From assembly GCF_002251385.1 (NCBI RefSeq), contig NZ_NPJJ01000018.1:62001-126000 (forward strand): 64,000 nt of DNA. Reading direction: 5' to 3'. Under the pieces are notes generated by a model. That model saw nothing but the letters and a program-made list of their open reading frames with translations. It did no database searches and was not told the DNA's origin. This DNA is from Prevotella sp. P5-108. GTDB taxonomy: Bacteria; Bacteroidota; Bacteroidia; Bacteroidales; Bacteroidaceae. A program made the position numbers and the translations under genes. Positions 44,239 through 52,434 of this stretch are shown in pieces; positions within the stretch are counted from its first letter, which is position 1, and every line of letters starts with the position of its first letter.

Positions 44239-44658
44239 ATGGACAATCTGGTCAAATTCACCAAGCAATACAAGGCATCCCTCATCATCGCCATCGCCAT
44301 CATCATGTTCATCCTCTTCGGCTTCTGCTCGGCAGTAGATGTGGCGGGCAAAACCAAGGTATGCGGACTGAAGATACTCTTCGAGGGCGACGGACTGGGA
44401 TTCTCCCGCTTCCTCTCCGCCCTCATCCTCCTGGCGCCCATGCTGGTGGTCCTCGACGAGTCGACCAACCTGAAGCTCACGGCGAAGATGAGCCGCATAC
44501 CCGCATCCTTCTTCTTCGGCATATCCATCGTCCTCTGCCTCTTCTTTGCCCACGTGCTGCCCTCGGGGTTTAAGCTCGCCTGGGCCAGCTGGCTCTACAT
44601 GCTCGCAGGAGTCATCGGCATAGCCGTATGCAATATCGAGAAATTGACAAACAACTAA
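44239..44658 (+). CDS. Small integral membrane protein, four spans
   Basis: 139 residues with four predicted membrane spans (about 15-35, 55-75, 85-105 and 112-132) and a short loop between the first two (SAVDVAGKTKVCGLKILFEG). Not recognised. The ATG at 44239 follows an AT-rich leader; an upstream frame lacks a likely start. The YiiX-like gene starts nine bases later, so the two are probably co-transcribed. Confidence 0.75.
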   Translation: MDNLVKFTKQYKASLIIAIAIIMFILFGFCSAVDVAGKTKVCGLKILFEGDGLGFSRFLSALILLAPMLVVLDESTNLKLTAKMSRIPASFFFGISIVLCLFFAHVLPSGFKLAWASWLYMLAGVIGIAVCNIEKLTNN

Positions 44659-44667
44659 CCTTGCGGA

Positions 44668-45273
44668 ATGATACTATCAGACAGGCGCTTCCTCGGTCTC
44701 ATGGGATGGGGATGCGCCTTGTTTTTACTACTCGTCGCAGGCTGGGTTGGCGTGTGTCTGGTCAACCGCCCGCCATACCTGATGCCCGATACGACCTCAT
44801 TTGATACGGGCGACATCTTTTTCAGTGTGGGCGACTCGTGGGAATCGGTAGCCGTACGCGCGCTCTCGGGCACTTCGTCGTGGGAGGTTACCGACTCCAC
44901 TCCCTCACATTGCGGGATAGTCGTCAGAGATGCCCGTGGCGTAAGGCTCGCCCATGCCTCGACGGCAGCGGGGAAGATAGTGGTCGAGACGCCCGAGGAG
45001 TATCTGCGCAACAATGGTTCCTACTGCATCTACGCCGTCAAGCCCCCATGCCCCATGAGTGCAGAGGGCATCAGGCAGACGGTAGACTCGCTCGTGGCAC
45101 GCGGCGTGAAGTTCGATTTCGACTTCGACCACACCACCCCCGACGCCCTCTACTGCACAGAGATGGTCGTAACGGTCTTCGAAGCCAACTCCTGCCCCGT
45201 CTTCTCAAGCCTCCGCCAGCAGAGCTACATCTATCCCAACGACCTGCTGCTGCGGATAGGGAATTCGAGATAG
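44668..45273 (+). CDS. YiiX/YebB-like (NlpC/P60-related, C92) cysteine hydrolase
   Basis: 201 residues. An N-terminal membrane anchor (GCALFLLLVAGWVGVCLV) is followed by a permuted NlpC/P60-type fold of the YiiX family: FDTGDIFFSVGDSW at the start, PSHCGIVVRD with the catalytic His, and ALYCTEMVV with the catalytic Cys. It may cleave an amide or ester bond in peptidoglycan or lipid-linked substrates. Last gene before the repeat-rich island. Confidence 0.82.
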   Translation: MILSDRRFLGLMGWGCALFLLLVAGWVGVCLVNRPPYLMPDTTSFDTGDIFFSVGDSWESVAVRALSGTSSWEVTDSTPSHCGIVVRDARGVRLAHASTAAGKIVVETPEEYLRNNGSYCIYAVKPPCPMSAEGIRQTVDSLVARGVKFDFDFDHTTPDALYCTEMVVTVFEANSCPVFSSLRQQSYIYPNDLLLRIGNSR

Positions 45274-45300
45274 GGCCCATTTGAGAGGACATCAGCAGCA

Positions 45301-45592
45301 GCAACTCTGAAGGAGTTGCGTTTCCTCAGCCCAGGGTTGAGGGGCGAAGCACCTCTACCCTGGGTTAGGACATAAAAAGAGATAGCAATGCTGTAAGTAT
45401 TGCGATTAGCCGAAGGCGTTACCCCAACGCAAACCCATCACCACCTATATGTAGGGGAATTATCCAACTGAGTATAACGCCTACGGCTAAGCGCAACTCT
45501 TACAGAGTAGCAATATTAGTGGGGGCATTACCCAGGGTAGCGGGCCATGCCCGCAACCCTGGGCTATGTAATCGCAACTCTGTCAGAGTTGC
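45301..45592. repeat. Head-to-head compound hairpin element (REP/BIME-like)
   Basis: Six small palindromes in mirror order around a centre near 45448: GCAACTC-type (45301-45319), CCCAGGGT-type (45330-45364), GCAAT-type (45385-45403), then an inverted pair AGCCGAAGGCGTTA (45408-45421) / TAACGCCTACGGCT (45475-45488, 13 of 14 matched), then GCAACTCT (45493-45511), CCCAGGGT (45531-45563) and GCAACTCT (45574-45592). No transposase is present. Hairpins of these types are, from memory, common near RAYT (Y1) transposases in many bacteria. Confidence 0.85.
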
Positions 45593-45762
45593 CTGGGGTG
45601 CGTACCAGCCAACTGGAGCCCCATCCCACGCCTTCCCCAAGGGGAAGGAGCGCCACTCAAACGCCCTCAAACACAGCAAGTAGGGACTCCCGCCCCTTGG
45701 GGAGGGCTGGGGAGGGGCTTCGGGTTGCTGGGGAGGGGCCTCCCGCAACAACTCTTTTTGTT

Positions 45763-45805
45763 CCGGCGAACAGCCGGTTTTTTTTACCGCCAACGGCGGC
45801 TTTTT
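45763..45805 (+). terminator. Two tandem terminator-like hairpins
   Basis: CCGGCGAACAGCCGG (45763-45777) followed by eight T, then CCGCCAACGGCGG (45788-45800) followed by five T. They lie about 500 bases from the nearest upstream stop codon, so they may belong to an unrecognised transcript or to the element that follows. Confidence 0.6.
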
Positions 45806-45807
45806 GA

Positions 45808-45937
45808 TTTTGCTCCTTTTCAGCCTGCCAATGGGCAGGCGCGGCGGTGGGTGTTGGCAGATATCCGAGAGCGGGCTCTCGGGAATATCTGCCAACACAC
45901 GCAGACGCATAGGGCGAAGCCCTGAAAAGGAGCAAAA
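45808..45937. repeat. 130-bp nested palindrome
   Basis: Outer arms TTTTGCTCCTTTTCAG (45808-45823) and its exact complement (45922-45937) enclose inner arms GTGTTGGCAGATAT plus CCGAGAGC (45851-45872) and their complement (45875-45898, with a two-base bulge); both share the centre at 45873-45874. Between the arms lie small hairpins (GCCTGCC/GGCAGGC on the left, GGC/GCC on the right). The stretch 45938-46106 has nothing recognised. Confidence 0.85.
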
Positions 45938-46106
45938 CTTTTTGTATTATTCTCGCGTCCTGCCATGATACCCTGGAAACTCCAATGCGCCTCTCCTCGC
46001 ACCTCTTAATGAATGACAAGATTTTCACCGTTTACATGAGTTCCCGCCCCTTGGCTAATACTGCCTCGGGGCTTACATTGGCGGGCGCGGGGATGGCATT
46101 GGCGGG

Positions 46107-46194
46107 CTCGTATCATTTGATACGTGAGCTCGTGGCGGAAGTCACGTGGGCACGTTTCGTACGATACGTGGCCACGTGACTTCCGTCACGAGCC
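46107..46194 (-). repeat. Dispersed palindrome array, copy C (4 x 22 bp)
   Basis: Units at 46107-46128, 46129-46150, 46151-46172 and 46173-46194 in the same orientation as copy B. All keep CGTNNCNNNNGNNACG, but this is the most diverged copy. It lies in a convergent gap. The left flank GGGGATGGCATTGGCGGG resembles that of copy B. Positions 46195-46368 contain no recognised feature. Confidence 0.93.
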
Positions 46195-46368
46195 GCCATC
46201 TGTGGCTGCGGGGCGGCTGCCATGGGCTGCACAGACAAACGGAGTGACCATACCGCCCCTCTCTCTCACCACCATACCCGCCAATGTCACTACACGGAGT
46301 GAGGACAGCACCACCCTCGCCACCGCCCACCCCTGCACCGTCGCCGACAGCAGGGAAAGGGGCTGAAA

Positions 46369-46406
46369 AAAGCTCGCCGGACTTTGTGGGAAGTCCGGCG
46401 AGCTTT
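46369..46406 (-). terminator. Terminator of the U32-TrmH operon
   Basis: A perfect 16-base stem AAAGCTCGCCGGACTT / AAGTCCGGCGAGCTTT with a six-base loop; on the minus strand it ends in a run of T. It lies three bases after the last stop codon of the operon. Confidence 0.9.
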
Positions 46407-46408
46407 GC

Positions 46409-46948
46409 TCAATCCAAGATTAGCTGGCGAGCGAACTCCCACACCACTATGCCGGCGGTGACGCTCACGTTGAGCGAGTGCTTGGTGCCCAGCTGGGGTA
46501 TCTCCAGACAGCCGTCGCTCATGTCTACTATCTGCTGCTGCACTCCCTTCACCTCGTTGCCGAAGACTACGGCGTAGCCGGGATGGCTGTGGGCGGCGAG
46601 GTCCAGCCGTTGGAGCTTGGTGGAGTGCTCTACCTGCTCTATACTATATATATAATATCCGCGCGCATGAAGGTCTGCCACGGCGTCTTCGGTACGGCTG
46701 AAGTAGCGCCAGTCTACACTCTCCTCGCCACCCAGTGCGGTCTTGTGTATCTCGTTGTTGGGCGGACAGGCGGTGATGCCGCAGAGGTAGACAGCCTCAA
46801 CACGGAAGGCATCGCAACTGCGGAAGACGGAACCCACATTGTAAAGAGAGCGGACATTGTCGAGGACCACCACAACGGGCAGTTTGTCGGCCTGTTTGAA
46901 CTCCTGGACCGTGAGGCGGTCCATCTCTATGGTGCGTAGTTTTCTCAT
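46409..46948 (-). CDS. TrmH/SpoU-family RNA methyltransferase
   Basis: 179 residues, a single SPOUT domain with the trefoil knot: VLDNVRSLYNVGSVFRSCDA (motif 1, with the catalytic Arg/Asn), GYAVVFGNEVKGV (motif 2) and IPQLGTKHSLNVSVTAGIVVWE (motif 3, SAM-binding). It probably 2'-O-methylates tRNA or rRNA. Last gene of the U32-SufE-protease operon, ten bases after the protease. Confidence 0.93.
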   Translation of the reverse strand: MRKLRTIEMDRLTVQEFKQADKLPVVVVLDNVRSLYNVGSVFRSCDAFRVEAVYLCGITACPPNNEIHKTALGGEESVDWRYFSRTEDAVADLHARGYYIYSIEQVEHSTKLQRLDLAAHSHPGYAVVFGNEVKGVQQQIVDMSDGCLEIPQLGTKHSLNVSVTAGIVVWEFARQLILD

Positions 46949-46958
46949 TGTCTTGCTG

Positions 46959-48251
46959 TTAGTGCTGTAAATGGATGGTCATGTTGACATTGTCGATGGT
47001 CACGCTGCTCCACTGGCGCATGAAGTCGATGCCCAGACGGCCGTAGCCCTGGGTAAGACGGTTGTGGGGCGAGAGCGCCGTCACCGCCACACGGTGAAGG
47101 GTGAAGGGGGTGTCGCCGATGCTGAGGGCGACGGCTGGCATGCGGAAGACGCTGTTGTAGCTGATGCCCCCGACGCCCATGGTCGCCGCCAGCTCCCACT
47201 TGCCCTCGCGCGCCACGTCGGCGGCGAACGCCTTGTAGTAGGCGTTGTCGAGCGAACTGGTCGCGGCGCCGGTGTCTAAAGCCATAGCCATGCGCAGGCT
47301 GTCGCGGGTGACGGCGACATAAGGCACCTTGTTGAAGAAGAGGTTGGGGGCTGCGCCAGAGCGATGGCTCTGATGCGTGAGGTGTATCTGCTGTGAGGCA
47401 AAGTCTATGGTGTAGCTGCCAAAGAGTTGCAGCAGCGGCTGACCTATGATGAGCGAAATCTGCTGTGCGGTACGGCGGGCGCGCTCGTTGCCGGCAGTCA
47501 TGTCGAGCACGGCAAAGACCACATTGCGCACGGTGAGCGAGCCGATGGTGAGCACGTCGGCCACAGCCATCTTGCCGCCCATGAGTCGCGTGCCGCTCAC
47601 CTGGATGTCAGCGTCGATGATGCGCAGCCGATAGCGGCGCGCCAGCTCGGGGGTGATGACATTGTAGGCTGCGCCGGTATCGAATATCAGCCCCGCCTTG
47701 CGCCCGTTGACGCTGCCGCCGACCACCATGAGCTGCTGGGCGGTGTCGCCGAGCTCGGTATAGGTGAAGGGCAACGTGTGGCTGGCGGTGTCGGTCTCGT
47801 TGACACGCAGTGCAGAGAGCGCAGAGTAGAGCCGCTCCTTGCCGCGCATCTGGGCTACGGTGGCGCTGTCTGCCTTGCCTTCCATCTGGTCTGCCAGACT
47901 CCTGACGGTGGCTGCTGCACGTGCATTGTCGCCCATGCGGCTGTAGTTGTCGGCGAGCAAGAGCAGCATCGAACAGGCGTTGGTGCCACCCATCTGCTGC
48001 TGATAGCCGCGCACCAGGGTGAGGATGTCGTCGCAGGCCTGCTGCGGACGGTTGAACATCTGGTTGACCATGGTGCGGGCAAACTGGCGGATGAAAGGCG
48101 ACATCTGCGCGCTGTCGGCGGCATAGACATCATGCAGGTCGAACCACCGGCTCTCGCCTATACAGGCTGCGGCACGCTCGTCGGCGCTCTGCGCCCAAGC
48201 CGAGAGGCTGCACACGATGCCGACGACGATGGCTGTCAGTCGGTGTGTCAT
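46959..48251 (-). CDS. Retropepsin-like aspartyl protease, exported
   Basis: 430 residues with signal peptide MTHRLTAIVVGIVCSLSAWA. After a helical region there are two aspartyl-protease lobes, each with an active-site DTG: LIFDTGAAYNVIT (about residue 190) and MALDTGAATSSL (about residue 322). Retroviral-type enzymes usually form a dimer; here one chain carries both halves. Substrate unknown, probably periplasmic. Its start overlaps the SufE stop by four bases. Confidence 0.85.
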   Translation of the reverse strand: MTHRLTAIVVGIVCSLSAWAQSADERAAACIGESRWFDLHDVYAADSAQMSPFIRQFARTMVNQMFNRPQQACDDILTLVRGYQQQMGGTNACSMLLLLADNYSRMGDNARAAATVRSLADQMEGKADSATVAQMRGKERLYSALSALRVNETDTASHTLPFTYTELGDTAQQLMVVGGSVNGRKAGLIFDTGAAYNVITPELARRYRLRIIDADIQVSGTRLMGGKMAVADVLTIGSLTVRNVVFAVLDMTAGNERARRTAQQISLIIGQPLLQLFGSYTIDFASQQIHLTHQSHRSGAAPNLFFNKVPYVAVTRDSLRMAMALDTGAATSSLDNAYYKAFAADVAREGKWELAATMGVGGISYNSVFRMPAVALSIGDTPFTLHRVAVTALSPHNRLTQGYGRLGIDFMRQWSSVTIDNVNMTIHLQH

Positions 48252-48670
48252 CCTTCCTTGGTCTTGTAGGCCAGTGCGTAAGCCTTAATCTGCTTGACCA
48301 TAGCCAGCAGACCATTGCTGCGCGTGGGCGACAGGTGTTCGCGCAGACCGATGCGGTCTATAAAGTAGAGGTCGGTATCAAGAATTTCCTGAGGGGTATG
48401 GCCGCTGAGCACCTGCACCAGAAGAGCGATGATACCCTTGACGATAAGGGCGTCGCTATCGGCAGAGAGATAGAGGCGGCCATCGCGGTAGTCGCACTGC
48501 ACCCATACACGGCTCTGGCATCCGTCTATCAGGTTCTGGGGGGTCTTATACTGTTCGTCGAGCGCATCCAGTTCGTTGCCCATATCGATGAGCAGCTGGT
48601 AGCGGTCCATCCAGTCGTCCATATCGACAAACTCGTCGATGATGGCATCTTGTTGTTGGTTGATGGTCAT
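48248..48670 (-). CDS. sufE: SufE-family protein
   Basis: 140 residues. The core motif IDGCQSRVW places Cys51 where the persulfide-carrying cysteine of SufE is. SufE takes sulfur from the SufS desulfurase and passes it to the SufBCD scaffold for iron-sulfur cluster building. No suf genes are nearby; it sits between a U32 protein and a protease, three bases after the U32 stop. It fits the needs of cluster enzymes such as IspG, but the link is only functional. Confidence 0.93.
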   Translation of the reverse strand: MTINQQQDAIIDEFVDMDDWMDRYQLLIDMGNELDALDEQYKTPQNLIDGCQSRVWVQCDYRDGRLYLSADSDALIVKGIIALLVQVLSGHTPQEILDTDLYFIDRIGLREHLSPTRSNGLLAMVKQIKAYALAYKTKEG

Positions 48671-48673
48671 GTC

Positions 48674-49939
48674 TTATTTTATTTCCTTGATTTCGTTTAC
48701 GGTGACGAGCTTGAACAGCTTGTCGTTGGGGCGCACCTTGCCGCTCACGGGGATAGACACGCGCCATCCCTGCTGGGCAGTATCTACCGGGTGGAGGTCG
48801 TAGCGTATCTCTGTAGCGTCGAGATACATCACACCAGTGGTGGGACCGGTGATGAGCAGACGGTCGCCACGGTCGAAGGTGGTCGCCTCGACAGCCACTT
48901 CGGCCACGCTGAGCTTGGAGAAATACTTCATCACCTTGCCCACGAGCACCTTCTTCTCGGTAGCAGCCGAACCGTAGTGCTTATTCCACTCTCCCAGAGT
49001 CTGTCCCTGGTAGTATCCGTCCCAGAAGCCACGGTTGAAGACGGTGGCGAGACGCTCGTCCCAGCCATCCTTGCGCTCCTCGGTGAAGGTGCCGTCTATC
49101 ACGCTGCCGATGGCCTCGCGGTAGCAGCTCACCACGGTGTAGACATACTCTGGGCCACGGGCTCGGCCCTCAATCTTGAACACTCTCACTCCGCTCTCCA
49201 TCATGCGGTCGATGAAGCGTATGGTCTTGAGGTCCTTGGGGCTCATGATGTACTTGTTGTCTATCTCGAGCTGGTTGCCGGTCTCGTTGTCGGTGACTGT
49301 ATACGAACGGCGGCATATCTGTACACACTCGCCACGGTTGGCAGAGCGGTTGGCGTTGTGCAGACTCATGTAGCACTTGCCGCTGACAGCCATGCAGAGG
49401 GCGCCGTGGCAGAACATCTCGATGCGTATGAGCTCGCCCTTGGGTCCGCAGATGTGCTGCTCTTCTATCTGGCGATAGATGGCTACCACCTGGTCCATAT
49501 TGAGTTCGCGGGCAAGCACCACGACATCGGCAAACTGGGCATAGAAACGCAGCGCCTCGATGTTGGAGATATTGAGCTGGGTGGAGAGATGCACCTCTAC
49601 GCCGATGCGGTTGCAATAGGTCATCACCGCCACATCTGAGGCTATCACCGCCGAGATGTGGGCTTCCTTGGCGGCGTCGACTATCTCGTGCATCGTGTCT
49701 ATATCGCCGTCGTAGATGATGGTATTGACGGTAAGATAGGTCTTGATGCCATGGCTGTTGCACGTAGATGCGATGTCGCGCAGGTCATCTATGGTGAAAT
49801 GATTGGCAGAGTGGGACCGCATGTTCAACTGTCCTATGCCGAAATACACCGAGTTGGCTCCGGCTTGTATGGCTGCGACCAAACTTTCACGCGAGCCGAC
49901 AGGTGCCATAATCTCAAAATCAGATAATTTTGCATTCAT
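48674..49939 (-). CDS. Peptidase U32 family protein (tRNA/rRNA hydroxylation type)
   Basis: 421 residues. The U32 signature is intact: EMFCHGALCMAVSGKCYMS, followed by NRGECVQICRRSY, together supplying the cysteines of an iron-sulfur cluster. The N-terminal TIM barrel opens with IMAPVGSRESLVAAIQAGA. U32 members such as TrhP and RlhA hydroxylate uridine or cytidine in RNA using prephenate-linked chemistry; older annotations say collagenase. It is first in the operon, directly after a strong promoter with almost no 5' leader. Confidence 0.93.
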   Translation of the reverse strand: MNAKLSDFEIMAPVGSRESLVAAIQAGANSVYFGIGQLNMRSHSANHFTIDDLRDIASTCNSHGIKTYLTVNTIIYDGDIDTMHEIVDAAKEAHISAVIASDVAVMTYCNRIGVEVHLSTQLNISNIEALRFYAQFADVVVLARELNMDQVVAIYRQIEEQHICGPKGELIRIEMFCHGALCMAVSGKCYMSLHNANRSANRGECVQICRRSYTVTDNETGNQLEIDNKYIMSPKDLKTIRFIDRMMESGVRVFKIEGRARGPEYVYTVVSCYREAIGSVIDGTFTEERKDGWDERLATVFNRGFWDGYYQGQTLGEWNKHYGSAATEKKVLVGKVMKYFSKLSVAEVAVEATTFDRGDRLLITGPTTGVMYLDATEIRYDLHPVDTAQQGWRVSIPVSGKVRPNDKLFKLVTVNEIKEIK

Positions 49940-49944
49940 GGTTG

Positions 49945-49975
49945 CAAAGTTACTGAAAGTCGAGGGCAGAACAAA
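49945..49975 (-). promoter_or_regulatory. Promoter of the U32 operon
   Basis: On the minus strand TTTG (49975-49972), a 19-base spacer and TAACTTTG (49952-49945). The start codon is only five bases further, so transcription may begin at or next to the ATG. Confidence 0.75.
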
Positions 49976-49985
49976 ATAAGTTCAC

Positions 49986-50099
49986 TTATTTTTTATGCAG
50001 AGACACTCCGTTACTTGACAAAAACTGCTGAAAGTCGTGGAGTTGGCTCTTTTTGGCCTCCGAGACGATGATATAACCGCCAAAGTGGCTGGTAAACAT
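49986..50099 (-). CDS. Possible small protein (37 residues)
   Basis: ATG at 50099 to TAA at 49986 in the gap after the porin gene and in the same frame as it. The peptide starts MFTSHFGGYIIVSEAKKS and ends SLHKK; its amino-acid mix looks coding-like. It could be a small protein, or the remnant of a longer gene or of an earlier C-terminal extension of the porin. Not recognised. Confidence 0.3.
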   Translation of the reverse strand: MFTSHFGGYIIVSEAKKSQLHDFQQFLSSNGVSLHKK

Positions 50100-50120
50100 C
50101 CGGGGGGCGCTCCCACCGCA

Positions 50121-51173
50121 TCAGAACCTGATGTAGAGGCGGGCGGAGAGCACCAGGTGGTCGCCCTCATCATTGGTGATATACTGCAGGGCGGGCTGCA
50201 CATCGATGTGATGGTCAATGTGTCGGCGCCAAGTGGCCTCGACCGAATACTCGCGGCCCTGATGGAATCGGGCATACTGCGCAGAAAGTCCGCAGGCGCT
50301 GCTGCTGTCGGTGTAGACACATCCCACCTCGCCGTAACGGTAGCAACCGCTGGACTTACAGGTGTTGGCAGAGAGCTGGACCATGCAGGAGACATCGCCA
50401 CCACCCTCACGCCACAGCGACTGTTCGCCATAAGCCCACCAGGCACAGCTCACCCCGCTGCGCGAACCGTCGGCATCGGCCATAGTGCCCTCGTCGTCGA
50501 CGGGAAAGCGGCGGGTGTGGACGGCAGCACCCACATAATAGCGGCCGCCGCGCCAGGCATACTCCAGTTGGGAAATATTGAAGACGCCATCGTGGGCAGG
50601 ACTGAGGCGGAAAGGGTTGTCGTGACGGTTCCAGCCATTGTGGCCCACGCCATTGTACACGCTGTTGCGAAACAACCACCCCGCTCTGCCCACATCCATA
50701 TACAGCGTGAGGCCAGAGAAGGGATAGTTGGCTATAGGATAGCTCGCCGCGATGGTGGGGAAGAGGCCGCACGAGCTGTTGGTGAAGAGCGATGTAAGGG
50801 GAGAGGTGAAGAAGTCTTCGTTGACATTGCGCACGCCGACGAAGAGGCTCGCATTGCGCCACGCGTGCCTGTAGCCCAGCACGGCGATGGCTGCGGCGAG
50901 ATTGGAGGTCTCGATATTGGAGAAGGTCTGCCAGTCGCCGACGATGGGGTCATGGGTCTTGAACGCATGGATGGTGGCAGCCTCGATCGAACCGGCTCCG
51001 TGGGCCAGCGGCATGCTGAAATCGAGTCTGAGGAGGTTGACCCAGTTGGCAGAGCCCCTCACGGCGTACTGCCCCTCGGTGGTAAAACAGCCGCCAAAGC
51101 TCTGGGGCTGCACGCCGACGCAGTATGCGACGGCAAGGATAAGGGTCATGATAGTCTTGTTCATCATTGTCAT
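50121..51173 (-). CDS. OprB-like carbohydrate porin
   Basis: About 350 residues with a signal peptide (MNKTIMTLILAVAYCVGVQP). The mature chain is a beta-barrel with alternating strands and ends in a terminal Phe (LYIRF), the outer-membrane assembly signal. Features like FTNSSCGLFPTIAASYP and SNIETSNL resemble carbohydrate-selective OprB porins. Three ATGs (51173, 51167, 51164) are close; the last directly precedes the signal core. It lies 132 bases after the GNAT gene. The sugar specificity is unknown. Confidence 0.7.
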   Translation of the reverse strand: MTMMNKTIMTLILAVAYCVGVQPQSFGGCFTTEGQYAVRGSANWVNLLRLDFSMPLAHGAGSIEAATIHAFKTHDPIVGDWQTFSNIETSNLAAAIAVLGYRHAWRNASLFVGVRNVNEDFFTSPLTSLFTNSSCGLFPTIAASYPIANYPFSGLTLYMDVGRAGWLFRNSVYNGVGHNGWNRHDNPFRLSPAHDGVFNISQLEYAWRGGRYYVGAAVHTRRFPVDDEGTMADADGSRSGVSCAWWAYGEQSLWREGGGDVSCMVQLSANTCKSSGCYRYGEVGCVYTDSSSACGLSAQYARFHQGREYSVEATWRRHIDHHIDVQPALQYITNDEGDHLVLSARLYIRF

Positions 51174-51305
51174 GTCTTAGGTTGTGGCGACGCCCGGCAG
51201 AGACTCTCTGCGACCGTCATCGCCGTGGCGGCGGTGCATGATGCGGCACCCTCGGCCCACTTTTCTGCTCCCGCCGTGCTGCTGTTGTGGCTCTCTGGCC
51301 ACAGC

Positions 51306-51752
51306 CTACACCTCTATCTTATACACATTGGTCTCCTTGCTGCCGAAGCCCATGTGGCGGTAGAGCCTGTTGGCAGCCACGCGCGAGGGGCGCGAGGTGA
51401 GCATCACCGTGCAGGGCGACACCCTCCGCGCCTGGTCTATGGCACTCTCCACCAGGCGTGTGGCTATGCCGCGGCCACGCCATCGGGCATCGACTACCAC
51501 ATCCTCTATCCAGGCACGGCGGCCCGTGGGGATGGTGTAGATACACACCGACGCCATACCCACGATGCGCTCTCCGGCGCGAGCCACCAGCAGATGGCAG
51601 TGGGGCAAGGCAAGCATCTCGGAGATACGGGCAGAGTCGGCCGAAGCCTCATCGGTGAGTTGGGCCAGAAGCCGCGAGATGTCGGCTTCGGCATCGGGAG
51701 TAAGCTCGACGAGCCTACCCACCACGGGGGATATGTCGCTACTTGTGGTCAT
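51306..51752 (-). CDS. GNAT-family N-acetyltransferase
   Basis: 148 residues with the GNAT fold: HLLVARAGERIVGMASV, then IEDVVVDARWRGRGIATRLV (motif A, acetyl-CoA pyrophosphate loop RGRGIA) and RLYRHMGF near the end. It transfers an acetyl group from acetyl-CoA to an unknown amine. The start overlaps the end of the alkD-like gene by 14 bases. Confidence 0.92.
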   Translation of the reverse strand: MTTSSDISPVVGRLVELTPDAEADISRLLAQLTDEASADSARISEMLALPHCHLLVARAGERIVGMASVCIYTIPTGRRAWIEDVVVDARWRGRGIATRLVESAIDQARRVSPCTVMLTSRPSRVAANRLYRHMGFGSKETNVYKIEV

Positions 51753-52434
51753 TGGCTTTGATTTTCATTGTTCTGAGCACAGCCTTCTGCCCGGCAGTGA
51801 TACGGTAGCTCTCACAGGCTTTCTGGATGGTCTTGTTGTGTACCCAGACGCCGAGCCTGCGCTGCTGCAGATAGGGGATGGCGGCATCCCACTGCTTGGC
51901 AAGCGCCGTGGCAAAAAACCATGCCTCCATCATCCTCACGTAATACTCGTCACTCTCCACGGCGGCGGCGGTGTCGAGCACCGATGGGCTGAAACGGCTG
52001 TCGAGGAAGTGGGTCATCAGCATCGCCAGCCCGAAGCGGCAGGTGTAGACATGTGGTGAGCGGCTCCACTCCACGGCCTTGTCCATCAGCCTCGCGGGAT
52101 GACGGCCGAAGACCTTGGGCGACATGATGTCGCACACCGCCCAGTTGTCTACATAGGGCAGAAACTCTTCGACCCTCGCCACACACTCGTCCATGTCCTT
52201 CAACTGCGACAGAAGCAGCGCATGCAGCATGTTCTCGTCATAATAGCGATGGGGCAGCAGGCTGAGGAAGCGGCTGCAGTCGGCCTCGCGGGCAAAGTCC
52301 TTGGCAAAGGCGCGCAGCAAGGGCACCCGTATGCCGATGATGCTGTCGGGAGCAACACCGGGCACCAGCCGCGCCTGAAACTCGGCATACTGCCGGTCGC
52401 GCAGGGCAAGGAGGCGGGGATATAATGGCGTCAT
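51739..52434 (-). CDS. DNA alkylation repair protein (AlkD-like, HEAT-repeat)
   Basis: 231 residues, all helical in HEAT-like repeats. It matches the AlkD family: IIGIRVPLLRAFAKDFA, DNWAVCDIMSPKVFG, YVRMMEAWFFATALAKQ and VHNKTIQKACESYRIT. AlkD glycosylases remove N3- and N7-alkylated bases without base flipping. The ATG at 52434 lies 18 bases after a TACATTTG promoter box; the frame continues upstream through that promoter. First gene of the alkD-GNAT pair. Confidence 0.9.
   Translation of the reverse strand: MTPLYPRLLALRDRQYAEFQARLVPGVAPDSIIGIRVPLLRAFAKDFAREADCSRFLSLLPHRYYDENMLHALLLSQLKDMDECVARVEEFLPYVDNWAVCDIMSPKVFGRHPARLMDKAVEWSRSPHVYTCRFGLAMLMTHFLDSRFSPSVLDTAAAVESDEYYVRMMEAWFFATALAKQWDAAIPYLQQRRLGVWVHNKTIQKACESYRITAGQKAVLRTMKIKANDHK

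Noticed and set aside
45500-46028. Overlapping minus-strand open frames in the repeat island
   Set aside because: Their translations follow palindromes and GC-rich low-complexity sequence, with no start context or recognisable family; typical spurious frames over REP-like DNA.
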